A stretch of 45,400 bases of DNA from Ectocarpus siliculosus. Taxonomy: Eukaryota > Sar > Phaeophyceae > Ectocarpales > Ectocarpaceae. The stretch spans positions 1,624,977-1,670,376 of the forward strand of contig FN649745.1 of the NCBI GenBank assembly GCA_000310025.1, written 5' to 3'. How positions within the stretch are numbered: position 1 is the first letter of the stretch; every line of letters begins with the position of its first letter. The notes below the pieces were generated by a model. The model worked only from the letters and a program-made list of their open reading frames with translations. It was not told the origin of the DNA and did no database searches. The translations under genes were made by a program, and so were the position numbers. Shown here piece by piece: positions 44,379-45,400 of this stretch.

Positions 44379-45400
44379 TCATCCGCGTCCGTTTCTGGTG
44401 CCGGTGGCGTTGGACGACTGATTGCCGTGAAGGCGTGCATCTTGAGAATTGACGGTATTGATGGATTGTGCCGAGGCAGCAGATTGGGCCGGTTGATAAA
44501 CGGTGAGAGAGCCCTGTTGTTGGCCGTTGTAGGCATTGGCGTTGTTGTTGCCGCTGGAGTGGGTGTGGTTACCATTGCCGTGGTTGTTGTAGCTGTTGTA
44601 GCCGCGATTGCTGTTGCGCCGGTTGTTGGTGCGACGGTTCGAGTTTTGGCGGTTGGACTGCTGCCTGTTGGGGCCACGGGTCGTTCTATGGCATCGTAAC
44701 CGCTGAAGCCAGGTTTGGAATGTGTCGTCATTGTCGTTGAGGTGGCGGAGATCTTCGTTGAGAATGCCAGAACGGTTGGTGAAAGGCTGATCACAGTTGC
44801 GCATGGAGTGTGCCGTCGAATGGCAGTTGAGGCAAAGTCGTTGATTGTCGCGGAAGGCTTGTTCTCGTTCGTGTCGTGATACTAGTGGCGTCCAAAGTGA
44901 TGGCAGTTTTCTGGATGTGAAACTCTCAGAAACCTGGAAGACCGTGTACCAGTGGTCATCGCTAGCTAAAGGCCACGCATTGTAGTGTTGATCAAAAACA
45001 TCCGAGTGCGAGTTGGATCGAACGTTCATGACTATTGGGTTGCGTGATGAGCCTGAGGCATGCGATTGTTGTGACGAGGATGAGCGGTTGCTCGACCTGT
45101 GCCCTTGTGATGGAGTAGAAAGTGAAAGATTCCCAAAGGCAGCAGACACAGCACCATGGCCTGGGCCGTTGACAGCTGCAGTCTTGTTTGACGAAAAATT
45201 GTCGAATGCCACCCACATATCGTCTAGTGTCGCATATGGCGAAACAGCATTTGCTAAGCTACCCGGGAAGCAGCTAGTCATCATGCTCGGAAATTGATCG
45301 TTGATCTTATTCCGCGTGACTTCTATGACCCAGCGTGCATCCGGTGCCAACAAACTGGAGTAGTTGGTGACGTTGGATACAGCTACTCGGTACTGCTGCA
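44379..45400 (-). CDS. gag: Gag (nucleocapsid part), 5'-truncated by window edge
   Basis: The structural protein of the retroelement particle. The frame is open to the window edge, so the N-terminus lies outside; counted from 45353, a TTG inside the frame and not a start I endorse, the CCHC knuckle is C174-x2-C177-x4-H182-x4-C187 in CLNCHSTAHSMRNC. It should bind the element RNA. Upstream are a Ser/Gln/His-rich stretch and a Trp-containing region (DDHWYTVFQVSESF). Downstream is an Asn/Arg-rich tail (NNRRNSNRGYNSYNNHGNGN) typical of RNA-binding. It ends at TGA (44381-44379), directly followed by CTC, and the same frame stays open into the NADAR region. Confidence 0.85.
   Translation of the reverse strand, partial: QQYRVAVSNVTNYSSLLAPDARWVIEVTRNKINDQFPSMMTSCFPGSLANAVSPYATLDDMWVAFDNFSSNKTAAVNGPGHGAVSAAFGNLSLSTPSQGHRSSNRSSSSQQSHASGSSRNPIVMNVRSNSHSDVFDQHYNAWPLASDDHWYTVFQVSESFTSRKLPSLWTPLVSRHEREQAFRDNQRLCLNCHSTAHSMRNCDQPFTNRSGILNEDLRHLNDNDDTFQTWLQRLRCHRTTRGPNRQQSNRQNSNRRTNNRRNSNRGYNSYNNHGNGNHTHSSGNNNANAYNGQQQGSLTVYQPAQSAASAQSINTVNSQDARLHGNQSSNATGTRNGRG

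Larger units (their letters stand above)
36944..45400 (-). mobile_element. Ty3/gypsy-class LTR retroelement with NADAR, chromodomain-like and Tudor-like modules (partial)
   Basis: Domain order on the minus strand is Gag with CCHC knuckle, Ser/Thr/Pro-rich region, NADAR, protease, RT, RNase H, long linker, HHCC plus DD35E integrase, chromodomain-like segment and Tudor-like segment. PR-RT-RH-IN is the Ty3/gypsy order, and the chromodomain suggests a chromovirus-like relation. Gag is cut by the right window edge, so the 5' LTR and primer-binding site are missing. The coding sequence has a TGA, a TAA and one extra base, but all catalytic motifs are intact. It is therefore young, or uses recoding at one or more sites. 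Confidence 0.93.

Noticed and set aside
37076-44700. Many plus-strand open frames of 60-168 codons across the retroelement
   Set aside because: They are antisense shadows of the GC-rich gag-pol coding strand.
1-45400. CRISPR arrays, operons, ribosome-binding sites, rRNA genes
   Set aside because: The window is eukaryotic in gene structure. The tandem repeats found lack regular unique spacers, and no rRNA-like sequence was seen.

Overview
The window looks like nuclear DNA of a photosynthetic stramenopile, most likely a brown alga. This is an inference from intron-rich host genes (introns mostly 200-2200 bp, one over 10 kb), GT-AG splicing, abundant diverged repeats and a large Ty3/gypsy-class retroelement. 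No prokaryotic or organellar gene organisation is visible. All three main coding units lie on the minus strand.

Layout, left to right. Positions 1-4006 are repeat-rich, with a decayed LINE-like fragment at the left edge. Positions 4007-17928 (minus) hold a five-exon gene for a secreted or Golgi glycosyltransferase-like protein. It has a 61-residue tandem repeat between two domains, a one-base frameshift in that repeat, and a 10.4 kb first intron that contains a SINE-like element, foldback repeats and other dispersed repeats. Positions 17929-24103 are intergenic, with an old ~0.9 kb duplication. Positions 24104-34368 (minus) hold nicotinate phosphoribosyltransferase (NAPRT), the entry enzyme of the Preiss-Handler NAD salvage route. 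I could trace it as 13 exons joining in phase into a 530-residue protein. About 0.5 kb upstream of its start is a 463 bp foldback element (34884-35346).

From about 36.9 kb to the right edge (minus) lies a Ty3/gypsy-class LTR retroelement, cut by the window at its gag end. Its order is Gag (CCHC knuckle), a Ser/Thr/Pro-rich region, a NADAR domain, protease, reverse transcriptase, RNase H, a ~300-residue Pro-rich spacer, integrase, a chromodomain-like segment and a Tudor-like segment. Gag, NADAR and protease share one reading frame, interrupted only by a TGA (Gag/NADAR) and a TAA (inside the conserved NADAR C-terminal helix). A single extra base separates the protease part from RT.

The most unusual feature is this NADAR domain inside a retroelement polyprotein. 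NADAR proteins act on ADP-ribose-type N-glycosidic bonds, including ADP-ribosylated guanine and riboflavin intermediates. An anti-defence or nucleic-acid-repair role in the retroelement is therefore a testable idea, not something the sequence proves. NAPRT lying next door is probably coincidence.
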